Of a stretch of DNA of 64,000 nt, positions 17,771-26,888 are shown in pieces (the stretch's first letter is position 1; each line of letters begins with the position of its first letter). The DNA comes from Marinobacterium sp. LSUCC0821 (GTDB lineage: Bacteria; Pseudomonadota; Gammaproteobacteria; Pseudomonadales; Balneatricaceae). The stretch covers positions 271,501-335,500 of the forward strand of contig NZ_CP051666.1 in assembly GCF_012848475.1 (NCBI RefSeq). The letters are read 5' to 3'. The notes under the pieces are model-generated. The model saw nothing but the letters and a program-made list of their open reading frames with translations. It had not been told where the DNA came from and did no database searches. A program made the translations under genes and the position numbers.

Positions 17771-18759
17771 ATAAAGCTGAGGTTTTAGCCAAGGTTCTTC
17801 CTGATGTAACAGATGTGGTTGCCTCAGCAGAGCATTTCGCGCCAAGTAATATCGCGCTCTGTAAATATTGGGGGAAGCGAGATGCTGAACTCAATCTACC
17901 TATTAACCCATCGCTCTCGATTTCACTGCGTGACCTTGGTACCCACACTAAAGTTACACCGCTCGATCAACCCGTAGATCGCGTTATTTTGAATGGTCAT
18001 GAGATGCACCCCGAGACCAAGTTCGCGCAGCGCATCTCTCGGTTTATTGATCTATTTCGTCGTGATTCTGCGATCGGTTTTTTAGTTGAAACACGCAATA
18101 ACATCCCAACCCAAGCAGGGCTTGCGTCCTCAGCTTCGGGTTTTGCTGCTTTGACTTTGGCGCTGAATGATAGCTTCGGATTTAACCTCTCAAAAGAGGC
18201 GCTATCGATGATCGCGCGAATGGGCAGTGGCAGTGCGAGTCGTTCGATCTATCAAGGTTTTGTTGAGTGGCACATGGGGCATCGCGAGGATGGCCTTGAT
18301 AGTCATGCTCACCCAATTGATATTCAATGGCCCGGACTGGCCGTTGGATTGATTAAGATCGATGTCGGCGAGAAGTCGATTGACTCACGCTCTGGCATGC
18401 AACGCACCATAGAGACTTCACACCTCTACAATAGCTGGCCTGCACAAGCCAATGCAGATTTAGCTAAATTGCATGAAGCACTGAATACACATAACTTTGA
18501 GCTGCTAGCATCCACGGCCGAGCATAATGCGATGTCAATGCACGCAACCTTCGCATCAAGCTGGCCACCACTCGTCTATTGGCTGCCAGACTCTTTAGCC
18601 GCGATGCATAAAGTATGGCAGCTTCGCCAACAGGGGCTAGCTCTCTACTTTACGATGGATGCAGGTCCTAACCTCAAACTGCTCTTTGAAAAGAGCTCAC
18701 TTAACGACGTTGTTAGTCACTTCCCAGAGATGGAACTGGTTCTTCCTTTTGGCGAGTAG
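17767..18759 (+). CDS. mvaD: Diphosphomevalonate decarboxylase
   Basis: ATP-dependent decarboxylation of mevalonate 5-diphosphate to IPP; a GHMP-superfamily protein of 330 residues. Seen: the family entry NIALCKYWGKRDAELNLPINPSLSIS split around residue 27-52, the phosphate loop IPTQAGLASSASGFAAL and the catalytic aspartate in FTMDAGPNLK. The GTG start overlaps the upstream kinase stop and has a perfect AAGGAG. Some relatives act on the monophosphate instead; no isopentenyl phosphate kinase is present here, which favours the diphosphate substrate. It is the last pathway gene, with polB three bases downstream. Confidence 0.93.
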   Translation: MNKAEVLAKVLPDVTDVVASAEHFAPSNIALCKYWGKRDAELNLPINPSLSISLRDLGTHTKVTPLDQPVDRVILNGHEMHPETKFAQRISRFIDLFRRDSAIGFLVETRNNIPTQAGLASSASGFAALTLALNDSFGFNLSKEALSMIARMGSGSASRSIYQGFVEWHMGHREDGLDSHAHPIDIQWPGLAVGLIKIDVGEKSIDSRSGMQRTIETSHLYNSWPAQANADLAKLHEALNTHNFELLASTAEHNAMSMHATFASSWPPLVYWLPDSLAAMHKVWQLRQQGLALYFTMDAGPNLKLLFEKSSLNDVVSHFPEMELVLPFGE

Positions 18760-18762
18760 TCG

Positions 18763-21084
18763 GTGATTCAGGGATTTCCACTCACTCGCACACAACGTGA
18801 TACATCCGCGGGTGTTGAGTATCAGTTCTGGCTCACTACCGATAATGGTGCTGAACGAGTTACAGTCGTTGGAGATCGCCCACTCTGTTTCGTAAAAGAG
18901 AGTGATGAATCCAAAATTCGTTCGCTGCTAGCCGATATTCAAGGTTGGGAATTAAAGCCTTTAGCGCTTAAAGATTTCGCTAAATCAACAGTGCTTGGCC
19001 TCTACTGCCAAACACTGCAGTGCTATTGGGAATCGGTCAGAATTCTCGGTGATGCGGGTGTCGCTTTGATGGAAGAGGATATCCGCCCGATAGATCGTTA
19101 CCTAATGGAGCGCTTCATACGAACGGGTGCGCAGTTGGTTCAAGGGCGGCTGGGTGATGAACTTAAAGCCTGTGACTACTCACCTAAACTGTCGATGCTC
19201 TCCATCGATATAGAGACCACTTTAAATGCCGATAAAATTCTCTCGGTCGCTATGCAGATGGGGAGTCTTGAAACAGTTCTGTTTAATGGTGAAGCCCCAA
19301 ATCTAAACTATTGTGAAAGTTGCGAAGGTGAGGCCGATCTCCTAATTAAGATGGTAGATCGAATCCTTCAGTGGGACCCAGACCTGATTATCGGATGGAA
19401 TCTAATCGGTTTCGATCTGCGTGTTTTAGAGACGCGAGCACAAGCGCACAGCCTATCTCTGAAGTTGGGCCGTGATCGAACACCAATGAAGGTTGAGAAG
19501 GGGCTCAATGGTCGCTGGTTTGCACGTATTAGTGGTCGTGTTGCTGTAGATGGGATTGAAGCCTTAAAAGGTGCGACCTGGCACTTTAATCGTTTCAGTC
19601 TAGAGTACGTGGCCCAGGCTCTATTAGGGCGTGGTAAAGCGATTGATGATCCCTACGACAGGGGCGAAAAGATTCAGACCATGTACGCGACTGATCGGGC
19701 TTCGCTAGCAAAATATAATCTTGAAGATTGTCGTCTAGTGACTGAGATTTTCGAAAAGACAGCCGTTGTTGAGTACCTCATAGAGCGTGCTCGGCTTACC
19801 GGATTGCCGCTAGATAAGGTGGGTGGCTCGCAGCAGGCATTTGATAATCTCTACCTACCAAAGCTCCATCGTGCAGGTTATGTAGCGCAGCCCTATGCTT
19901 CTGGTCGTTCCGATCTCTCTGTGCCGGGCGGTTTTGTCATGGAGTCCAAGCCCGGTCTATATGACGATGTATTGGTCTTCGATTTTAAGAGTCTATATCC
20001 CAGTATTATTCGTACTTTCAGTATCGACCCTCTGGCACTAGCACTGGCTGATGAGGCAAATGAGAAATCCCGTGTAGTAGGTTTTTTTGAAGCCTCGTTT
20101 AACTCCGAGGTGGCGCTGTTACCCCAAATCATTGCTGACCTCTGGCACGCGAGGGATCAGGCAAAAGCGGCTGGCAATGCTGCGTTATCACAAGCGATTA
20201 AGATTCAAATGAACGCCTGCTACGGTGTGCTAGGCTCTAATGTTTGTCGCTTTTATGATCAGCGATTATCCGGCGCTATCACCCTTAGAGGGCATGAAAT
20301 ACTGCAACGAACAGCTCAACAGATTGAGCAAAGCTTTGGGCATCAGGTGATCTATGGCGACACAGACTCCGTCTTTGTCTGGATCAGAGAAAAGGCCTTA
20401 GATTGCAGCATGACTGAACATGGTGAGCAGATCGCTGCGCAGGTAAATAGCTGGCTAACTGAAACGCTAGCTAAAGAGTACGGTGTAGAGAGTGCCCTTG
20501 AACTTCAATTTGAGAGCCACTTTAGCCGATTCTTAATGCCAACAATGCGCCATTCAGAGCAGGGTACTAAAAAGCGCTACGCAGGTAAAAAGGTGTTGTC
20601 TGACGGTACAACAGAGATGGTTTTTAAAGGGTTAGAGACTGTGCGTAGTGATTGGACTGAGCTTGCCAAAACTTTCCAGGTCGAGCTATTTGAACGTATC
20701 TTTGCAGGCTTGCCCTGGCGAGAGCTTGTTACAGAGTATGTGGACAGAGTGCTAGCCGGTCAGGTCGATGAATTACTGGTCTATAAACGACGCTTAAGAC
20801 GAGAGTTGTCTGAGTATGTTGCTTCCAATCCACCTCATGTTAAAGCTGCGCGCAAACTGCAAGCGCACCTTAAAGAGGTAGGTATCCGGGCCCAGTTAGG
20901 GCGCGGTGATGATATTGAGTATTTGATGACAGTTAATGGACCAGAGCCCGTTTCTATTCGAACGTCTGCAATCGATTACAACCACTACTTAGATAAGCAG
21001 CTTCGTCCAGTTGCCGATACTCTGCTACCCTTCGTAGGTACCAGCTTCGATCAACTGACTGAAAAACAGATAACCCTATTTTAA
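18763..21084 (+). CDS. polB: DNA polymerase II
   Basis: A family B DNA polymerase of 773 residues (E. coli Pol II has 783), used in repair and translesion synthesis and normally SOS-induced. Exonuclease motifs: SIDIETT (ExoI, about residue 148), GWNLIGFDLRVLE (ExoII) and YNLEDCRLV (ExoIII). Polymerase motifs: FDFKSLYPSIIR (A, about residue 406), KIQMNACYGVLGS (B) and YGDTDSVFV (C, about residue 531), all intact. The GTG start lies three bases after mvaD with no room for a promoter, so it appears to be driven by the mevalonate operon. I see no LexA box directly upstream. Confidence 0.96.
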   Translation: MIQGFPLTRTQRDTSAGVEYQFWLTTDNGAERVTVVGDRPLCFVKESDESKIRSLLADIQGWELKPLALKDFAKSTVLGLYCQTLQCYWESVRILGDAGVALMEEDIRPIDRYLMERFIRTGAQLVQGRLGDELKACDYSPKLSMLSIDIETTLNADKILSVAMQMGSLETVLFNGEAPNLNYCESCEGEADLLIKMVDRILQWDPDLIIGWNLIGFDLRVLETRAQAHSLSLKLGRDRTPMKVEKGLNGRWFARISGRVAVDGIEALKGATWHFNRFSLEYVAQALLGRGKAIDDPYDRGEKIQTMYATDRASLAKYNLEDCRLVTEIFEKTAVVEYLIERARLTGLPLDKVGGSQQAFDNLYLPKLHRAGYVAQPYASGRSDLSVPGGFVMESKPGLYDDVLVFDFKSLYPSIIRTFSIDPLALALADEANEKSRVVGFFEASFNSEVALLPQIIADLWHARDQAKAAGNAALSQAIKIQMNACYGVLGSNVCRFYDQRLSGAITLRGHEILQRTAQQIEQSFGHQVIYGDTDSVFVWIREKALDCSMTEHGEQIAAQVNSWLTETLAKEYGVESALELQFESHFSRFLMPTMRHSEQGTKKRYAGKKVLSDGTTEMVFKGLETVRSDWTELAKTFQVELFERIFAGLPWRELVTEYVDRVLAGQVDELLVYKRRLRRELSEYVASNPPHVKAARKLQAHLKEVGIRAQLGRGDDIEYLMTVNGPEPVSIRTSAIDYNHYLDKQLRPVADTLLPFVGTSFDQLTEKQITLF

Positions 21085-21085
21085 A

Positions 21086-21595
21086 ATGCGTGAATCGAAT
21101 ACCCAAAGAAAAATGGCCCGCCTCTCGTCACACATGACCTGGATACTGTTGCTGGTCATGCTGACCTACGGTTTCAATAGCTACCTTGAGGGTAAGCGAA
21201 ATCCAAATGGGGCACTGGTTACCTTAGAGGAGGGGACCGGCTCAGTCTCTTTGCTTGCAGATCGTCGTGGCCAGTATCACGCGCCAGGTCGTATTAATGG
21301 CGTCTCAGTAGGCTTAATTCTTGATACCGGCGCCACCTACGTTTCACTTCCAGAAGCGCTTGCCGATCAGCTTAACCTTCCCATAGAGGGTAAGGGATTT
21401 GCCCAAACAGCCAACGGCACCATCGCAGTCAAAATGACCACGCTTGAAAGTGTGCAGATCGGAGGTATTAAGATGGAGCGAGTACCCGCCATGATTAGCG
21501 CAGGCCTTGAAGGGGATGTACTACTTGGAATGAGCTTTCTTAAACATCTAGAACTTGTACAAAGCGACGGCAAATTGGAGCTTCGCGTCCCTTAG
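21086..21595 (+). CDS. Retropepsin-like aspartic protease, membrane anchored
   Basis: A 169-residue protein of the bacterial clan AA aspartic protease family (TIGR02281-like). One N-terminal membrane helix (about residues 14-31, MTWILLLVMLTYGFNSYL) is followed by a single retropepsin domain with the catalytic Asp in LILDTGATYVSLP, the flap-like region and the closing hydrophobic Gly motif VLLGMSFLKHLEL. It would act as a homodimer in the periplasm; substrates are unknown. The ATG is one base after the polB stop, so it is the last gene of the long mevalonate-polB run. Confidence 0.88.
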   Translation: MRESNTQRKMARLSSHMTWILLLVMLTYGFNSYLEGKRNPNGALVTLEEGTGSVSLLADRRGQYHAPGRINGVSVGLILDTGATYVSLPEALADQLNLPIEGKGFAQTANGTIAVKMTTLESVQIGGIKMERVPAMISAGLEGDVLLGMSFLKHLELVQSDGKLELRVP

Positions 21596-21598
21596 TAG

Positions 21599-21889
21599 CT
21601 ACTTTTGCGTATTATCAGACTCGTTTTGGTAATAGCTGTCCTCGTAGTACTGCCCCTTGATGGCGAGTACCTTTTCAATCCAGCGGTTGAACAATTTCCA
21701 GATAAAAAAGCCGGGTGTCATCCAGATAATGATAGCGGCTGTAAATCCGGCGCCATTATGACTTGCGGGAAAGAGTTCGGTGATGGTTTGGAATAGGTCC
21801 ATTTTTTGGCCCAATAGGTACCAAAGAATTAATCCAATAAAGCCAGCTCCGACGCCGATATGATGTACAATTTTATTGTTCAGTTTCAT
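21599..21889 (-). CDS. Small membrane protein of unknown function
   Basis: A 96-residue protein with two predicted membrane helices (GVGAGFIGLILWYLL, about residues 12-27, and GAGFTAAIIIWMTPGFFIWKLF, about 46-68) and a polar tail. I do not recognise a family. It converges on the protease gene with only three bases between stops, and has no partner gene on its own strand. Confidence 0.65.
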   Translation of the reverse strand: MKLNNKIVHHIGVGAGFIGLILWYLLGQKMDLFQTITELFPASHNGAGFTAAIIIWMTPGFFIWKLFNRWIEKVLAIKGQYYEDSYYQNESDNTQK

Positions 21890-22029
21890 CTATTCTCACC
21901 TTGTCGAGTTGAGAGAATATAGATTCTGGATTTAAAAGAGTAGTTCTTAAAGCGAATAGGTTTCCGCGAGCCTTGATAATTGGTAAGTTAGAGGCTCTTC
22001 AAGCACGCATGAAAAAGGATTCTTAAACT

Positions 22030-23277
22030 GTGTTCACCCCGTTATCACTCTTCGTGGGCTGGCGTTATACGCGTGCAAATCGATCAAATCATTTTATTTC
22101 GTTCATATCCCTCGTCTCTACGCTCGGCTTAATGCTAGGCGTTGCTGCACTTATCGTTGTGCTCAGTGTCATGAACGGCTTCGACCGTGAACTAAAAGAG
22201 CGCATCTTGGGGATGGTGCCTCAGGCTTCGATTAACGGCTATGACGGTTCTTTGAGTAATTGGCAGCCGATCCGCGAGCAACTGCTAGTAGCCAAAGGTG
22301 TTGAAGGGGTAGCCCCATTTGTTCAAGCGCAGGGGATGTTAACCGCATCGGGACGCGTTCAACCCGTTTTGGTAACGGGTATTGACGCTGCACTGGAGGC
22401 GACTGTCTCTATTGCTGCCAATCAGATGAAGCAAGGCGACCTCAATTCACTGAAAGCGGGTGAGTACAATATAGTCTTGGGTGAACTATTAGCGCGTTTC
22501 TTGGGAGCTAACTTAGGCGATAAGGTGAATCTAGTACTACCTGAAGCCTCAGTGAGTGTTGCGGGCATTGTACCGCGTATGAAGCGCTTTACTGTGACAG
22601 GTATCTTCTCGGTAGGCGCTGAACTCGACGCTAACCTTGCCTATGTCGATATTGCAGATGCCGCGCGTTTAAAACGAATTCCAACGGGTGAAATTGAGGG
22701 GCTGCGTCTCAAGTTCGCTAATCTTTTTGATGCACCGAACACGGTTGTATCTCTAGCTCGTCAGCTCGATGCTAGAGTCTATACATCAGACTGGACTCGG
22801 ACTCATGGCAACCTTTTCCAAGCGATTCAGTTAGAGAAGCGAATGATAGGCTTGCTGCTTTTCCTCATCGTTTTTGTAGCAGCGTTTAATATTGTATCTA
22901 CGCTTGTGATGGTGGTGACCGACAAGCAGTCTGATATCGCAATTTTACGCACGCTGGGCGCAACACCGGGACGTATTCTTCGAATCTTCATGATTCAGGG
23001 CTCACTAATCGGATTCATTGGTACTCTGCTAGGTGCACTGTTAGGTGTCCTGCTTGCCCTGACAGTTTCAGACCTGGTCGCTTGGATTGAGAGCGTCTTT
23101 GGGATTCAATTCCTCTCGGCTGATGTCTACTTCATCAGTTACTTACCATCAGAACTACAAATGGGTGATCTGCTATTAATTATTGCGGTAAGTCTTGGGA
23201 TTAGTCTGTTGGCAACACTCTACCCAGCTTGGCGTGCTGCTCGAGTTGAACCTGCGGAGGCCCTTCGTTATGAGTAA
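22030..23277 (+). CDS. lolC: Lipoprotein-releasing ABC permease LolC/LolE family (possibly the single-gene LolF type)
   Basis: A 415-residue inner-membrane permease that extracts outer-membrane lipoproteins and passes them to LolA. It has one N-terminal helix after FVGWRYTRANRSNHFISFIS, a large periplasmic domain (about residues 50-270), and three C-terminal helices with the MacB/FtsX-like VTDKQSDIAILRTLGATP motif, ending ARVEPAEALRYE. The GTG at 22030 has AAGGA nine bases upstream. lolD overlaps its end. No second permease gene follows lolD, so this may be a single LolF-type subunit; a paralogue elsewhere cannot be excluded. Confidence 0.92.
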   Translation: MFTPLSLFVGWRYTRANRSNHFISFISLVSTLGLMLGVAALIVVLSVMNGFDRELKERILGMVPQASINGYDGSLSNWQPIREQLLVAKGVEGVAPFVQAQGMLTASGRVQPVLVTGIDAALEATVSIAANQMKQGDLNSLKAGEYNIVLGELLARFLGANLGDKVNLVLPEASVSVAGIVPRMKRFTVTGIFSVGAELDANLAYVDIADAARLKRIPTGEIEGLRLKFANLFDAPNTVVSLARQLDARVYTSDWTRTHGNLFQAIQLEKRMIGLLLFLIVFVAAFNIVSTLVMVVTDKQSDIAILRTLGATPGRILRIFMIQGSLIGFIGTLLGALLGVLLALTVSDLVAWIESVFGIQFLSADVYFISYLPSELQMGDLLLIIAVSLGISLLATLYPAWRAARVEPAEALRYE

Positions 23278-23944
23278 CAGTGTATTGCAGGCGATAAATC
23301 TGGGCCGCAGCTTCAACGAAGCGGGGCAGACGCTATCTATTCTTGAAAACCTAAATCTTGATGTAAAAGCGGGAGAGCGTGTCGCAATCATCGGCTCCTC
23401 TGGGAGTGGTAAAAGTACACTGCTTAACCTACTAGCGGGCCTAGATACCCCAAGCAGTGGCGAAGTGCTAATTGGCGGCCAGTCGATTGCATTGATGAAT
23501 GAGCAGCAGCGTGCGGCACTTCGTAATCGCCATTTAGGTTTCGTATTCCAGTTTCACCATCTGTTGCCTGAGTTCTCTGCATTGGAGAACGTCGCGATGC
23601 CGATGTTGTTAGGTGGAGTCTCAGTGGATGATGCATCATCGCGAGCACACACACTGTTGGAACAGGTTGGCTTAGCATCTAGAGCGTCACATCGTCCTGC
23701 TAAGTTGAGCGGTGGTGAGCGACAGCGTGTTGCAATTGCGCGTGCACTGGCTAATCAGCCCGATTGTGTATTGATGGATGAGCCAACCGGTAATCTCGAT
23801 CCCAATACAGCTCGTGAGGTGGAGCAGCATTTAGCGATGCTAAATCAACATCAGGGCGTTGCTCAGATTATTGTAACCCACGATCACACACTGGCAGCCA
23901 AAATGGATAGAGTATTAACCCTAGTAGGTGGACAGCTAAGCTAA
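23270..23944 (+). CDS. lolD: Lipoprotein-releasing system ATPase LolD
   Basis: A 224-residue ABC ATPase powering the Lol permease. Seen: Walker A GSSGSGKST, Q-loop HLGFVFQFHHLLPEF (typical LolD/MacB), signature LSGGERQRVAIARAL, Walker B CVLMDEPTGNLD and the switch histidine in VTHD. The ATG at 23270 overlaps the permease stop and has GGAGG nine bases upstream; a longer frame opening at 23195 is not needed. Confidence 0.95.
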   Translation: MSNSVLQAINLGRSFNEAGQTLSILENLNLDVKAGERVAIIGSSGSGKSTLLNLLAGLDTPSSGEVLIGGQSIALMNEQQRAALRNRHLGFVFQFHHLLPEFSALENVAMPMLLGGVSVDDASSRAHTLLEQVGLASRASHRPAKLSGGERQRVAIARALANQPDCVLMDEPTGNLDPNTAREVEQHLAMLNQHQGVAQIIVTHDHTLAAKMDRVLTLVGGQLS

Positions 23945-23977
23945 CTAGCTCTTTACTAGCTAGCTAGCTAGTTTTGT
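23943..23977. terminator. Hairpin terminator built of CTAG repeats between lolD and the DUF2062 gene
   Basis: AACTAGCT (23943-23950) pairs with AGCTAGTT (23966-23973), followed by TTGTTTT. The tetramer CTAG, usually rare in proteobacterial DNA, occurs five times in about 30 bases. It covers both converging stop codons. Confidence 0.6.
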
Positions 23978-24488
23978 TTTGGCGGATACGCAGTACGCGT
24001 TTCGCCCAGCGGCGGCGAACATGCCATACCCATACGCGGTTAATCACTACGTAGCTGATGCCAGCGAGTACAACCCCGCACAGAACTGAGCCAAACAACA
24101 GTGGCCACCAGATCGTTGCAATTTCAGATTGAATTGCAGCGAGCTCCCAATGCATCTCAACCGGTGGCGTTCCGAGAATCCAAGCCCCCAATTTATAGGT
24201 TGCATAGAAAATAGGCGGCATTGTTATTGGGTTGGTTAACCAAACTAAGCCCACAGAGATGGGAAGGTTAGAACCGATTAATATTGCCAACACAGCGGCA
24301 ACTATCATCTGTCCTGGGATAGGCAGGAATGCACAAAAAATACCCACAAGAAAGGCTTTAGAGGCTGACTTTCGGGTTAGGTGCCAGAGGTCTGAGTTGT
24401 GTAGATGCGAGCCTAGCCAGCTCAAGTGCTTGTGGCTCTTGAGAACTTCTGGGTTAGGCATATAGCGTTTGAGTAATTTACGCGGCAT
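23964..24488 (-). CDS. DUF2062-domain membrane protein
   Basis: A 174-residue membrane protein of the DUF2062 family. Seen: the family core FLVGIFCAFLPIPGQMIVAAVLA and GLVWLTNPITMPPIFYATYKLG, with three or four membrane helices and a basic C-terminus. The family is widespread and its function is not established. It is convergent with lolD and divergent from comEC; in Pseudomonas a homologue also lies between the lol genes and comEC. Confidence 0.85.
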   Translation of the reverse strand: MPRKLLKRYMPNPEVLKSHKHLSWLGSHLHNSDLWHLTRKSASKAFLVGIFCAFLPIPGQMIVAAVLAILIGSNLPISVGLVWLTNPITMPPIFYATYKLGAWILGTPPVEMHWELAAIQSEIATIWWPLLFGSVLCGVVLAGISYVVINRVWVWHVRRRWAKRVLRIRQNKTS

Positions 24489-24618
24489 ATCTCTTCTTAC
24501 TCACAGAGTCGCATCCATACGGTGAGTGGTGATTATGCCTACAAGATCAAGATAATCCAACTTACGAAAAGTTAAAGTTCTGCTAGGCTGATATAAAACA
24601 CATTAGCTAGGATCAAGG

Positions 24619-26829
24619 ATGATCTTCTACCTGCTAGGGCTATTTGCGGCTGCATGGATGCCATCGCTTAATGCAACTGCAATCGTTGCCCTGATAACGG
24701 CATTACTATCGGCGCTTACCCCTAAACCTTGGCGTAACCCTCTGCGTTTGCTTCTGATTGCGCTAGTGGTGAACTATATCTGGTCTGCGTATAGCCTAGC
24801 GCATCGCATTCCTCTCAATACCAAGCCTGTTGATGTTGAGCTGGCAGGCGAGATCATTAATCTTCAACCTGAAATTAATGATGGGTATAGGTCGCTGCTT
24901 ATCAATTTAGATGTACCGCCTGCGGAATTACCAAATATCCGGCGCATCAAAGTGGGTCTGTATGACGCTAATCTGATAATCAAGGCGGGTGATAGGATCA
25001 ATGCGACCGTCAGATTGAAGCCCCCTAATCGTTTTCGTAACGATGAAAGCCCAGATACAATTCTGCGCTCACTTCGCCAAGGGGTAGATACAACCGGATA
25101 CATAAGAGAGGTTCATCAACTTAATGAATCCCCTAATTTTAGGCAGCTGATATTCGATCAATTAGGTGATCGCTTACACAAAAATGCGGTGCCAATCATA
25201 AGTGCTATTTTCCTGGGTGAGTCATCTCTGCTGGCCCAATCTGATTGGGCACTGCTTCGGCAGACCGGTACCATCCATCTTGCAGTTGTCAGCGGTATCC
25301 ATTTAGCCGTGATAACACTTTCAATTTTACTAAGTATGAGAGGCGCCATATTTCTGCTCATCTATCTGGCCCCGCAAACTCGGGTCTCCTGGTTAGAGCG
25401 GTTGCCAATTCTACTATCGATGTTTGCTGCTACTGCCTATCTCTGGTTGGCAGGGGCTGGAATTCCACTGCAGCGTGCGTGGGTGATGGCTCTACTGCTC
25501 TTGGGTGGAATGTTATTTAAACGATCCCCCTCCGCAGTTAAGCGTCTACAAATAGCCTTAGTTGTTGTCACCCTGTTTGATCCCTTGGCTGTATTGGATC
25601 TCGGTTTCTGGCTCTCATTTGGATTGGTTTTCTTGTTGTTGGCGATGAATCGCTGGCGCCAAAACTACCCCTGGTGGCTATCGGTAATTCTAGTGCAGGT
25701 GCTTCTCACCTTATTGATGCTACCTCTGATCGTTGGCGGTACAGGGCAACTCACGCTAGTGGGAGTGGTTGCCAATATATGGGCTATTCCCTGGGTTTCA
25801 CTTCTGCTCTATCTCTCACCCATTCTGTTTTTGCTTGGACAATTTACAGATCTGGCACTCTCCGTGGTTGAGTATTGGTCTATTGGTTTTTGGTCTGCGC
25901 TTAAATTGACCGCCACTATAGGCCTTTATACCGACTGGCCTTCATTAACACCCATAGCGCTGATGTTAGTTTTTATGGGTGTTTTGCTGCTTTTGCTGCC
26001 AACAGGTATTCGGCATTTTGGGTTGCTAATGTTAATGCCGTTAATTTTCCCTAGAGGGGAGTCTATGCAGAGTGGCGATTTCAAGATTGAGGTTTTGGAC
26101 GTGGGGCAGGGGCAATCCCTGTGGATCCGCACGCAAAATCATCATCTTGTCTATGACCTTGGCGCTCGCTCGCAAAGCGGCTGGATGAGTGCCTCTATGA
26201 CCTTGCTTCCAACGCTGCGTGCAGCGGGTGTAAATGAGGTCGATCTAATCATTAGTCACTCAGATGTGGATCATGCTGGTGGTTTCGATGCGCTTAAAGA
26301 TGCGGTTACTTTGAGGAGTGTTACATCGGGTCAGCCAGAAAGAACTGGAGGTATGGTCTGTTCTAATCAGTTGGTTACACGTGATGGTGTGCAGTTTAGG
26401 ACCTTGCATCTATCGGATGAAGAGAGTGATAACGACAACTCCTGCGTACTATTGGTGAATAATGGACAGTGCTCATTTCTTGTTGCGGGCGACCTCTCAT
26501 CAGCAGCGGAGATTCGCTTGTTAAAGATGTATCAATTTCCAGCTATCACTTGGCTTCACCTGTCTCACCATGGAAGTCAGAGCTCAACTTCTGGTTACTG
26601 GTTAGATCAATTGAACCCCCAAGTGGCTTTGGTTTCGCGTGGGCTTAATAACCGTTTTAATCATCCCAATGAGCAGGTGTTAGGTAGAGTGAGTCGAAGG
26701 GGTATTGCGATTTTTGATACCGCAGTCGATGGGCAAATAAGCCTTATCGCGACTCAAAATAGATGTCGGGAAAGTCGATTTATTGAACGCGAGAGACGCT
26801 ATTGGAACCAAGCAGCGTCGGGTGACTAG
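24619..26829 (+). CDS. comEC: DNA internalization channel ComEC/Rec2
   Basis: Inner-membrane channel of natural transformation, 736 residues. It has an N-terminal soluble OB-like region (about 60-170), a Competence domain of many membrane helices (about 200-480, including VSGIHLAVITLSILL and WLAGAGIPLQRAWVMALLLL) and a C-terminal metallo-beta-lactamase-like domain with VLDVGQGQSLWI, ISHSDVDHAGG (metal-binding H-x-D-x-D-H) and LSHHGSQSSTSG. All three domains look intact, so the gene is probably functional. It is followed by exbB at the place where E. coli has msbA. Confidence 0.93.
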   Translation: MIFYLLGLFAAAWMPSLNATAIVALITALLSALTPKPWRNPLRLLLIALVVNYIWSAYSLAHRIPLNTKPVDVELAGEIINLQPEINDGYRSLLINLDVPPAELPNIRRIKVGLYDANLIIKAGDRINATVRLKPPNRFRNDESPDTILRSLRQGVDTTGYIREVHQLNESPNFRQLIFDQLGDRLHKNAVPIISAIFLGESSLLAQSDWALLRQTGTIHLAVVSGIHLAVITLSILLSMRGAIFLLIYLAPQTRVSWLERLPILLSMFAATAYLWLAGAGIPLQRAWVMALLLLGGMLFKRSPSAVKRLQIALVVVTLFDPLAVLDLGFWLSFGLVFLLLAMNRWRQNYPWWLSVILVQVLLTLLMLPLIVGGTGQLTLVGVVANIWAIPWVSLLLYLSPILFLLGQFTDLALSVVEYWSIGFWSALKLTATIGLYTDWPSLTPIALMLVFMGVLLLLLPTGIRHFGLLMLMPLIFPRGESMQSGDFKIEVLDVGQGQSLWIRTQNHHLVYDLGARSQSGWMSASMTLLPTLRAAGVNEVDLIISHSDVDHAGGFDALKDAVTLRSVTSGQPERTGGMVCSNQLVTRDGVQFRTLHLSDEESDNDNSCVLLVNNGQCSFLVAGDLSSAAEIRLLKMYQFPAITWLHLSHHGSQSSTSGYWLDQLNPQVALVSRGLNNRFNHPNEQVLGRVSRRGIAIFDTAVDGQISLIATQNRCRESRFIERERRYWNQAASGD

Positions 26830-26888
26830 GAGTAACTTAGTGGCTGTGCTAGAGTCCGTTTAATAAGCTGTATTTCTGAGGTATTCCG

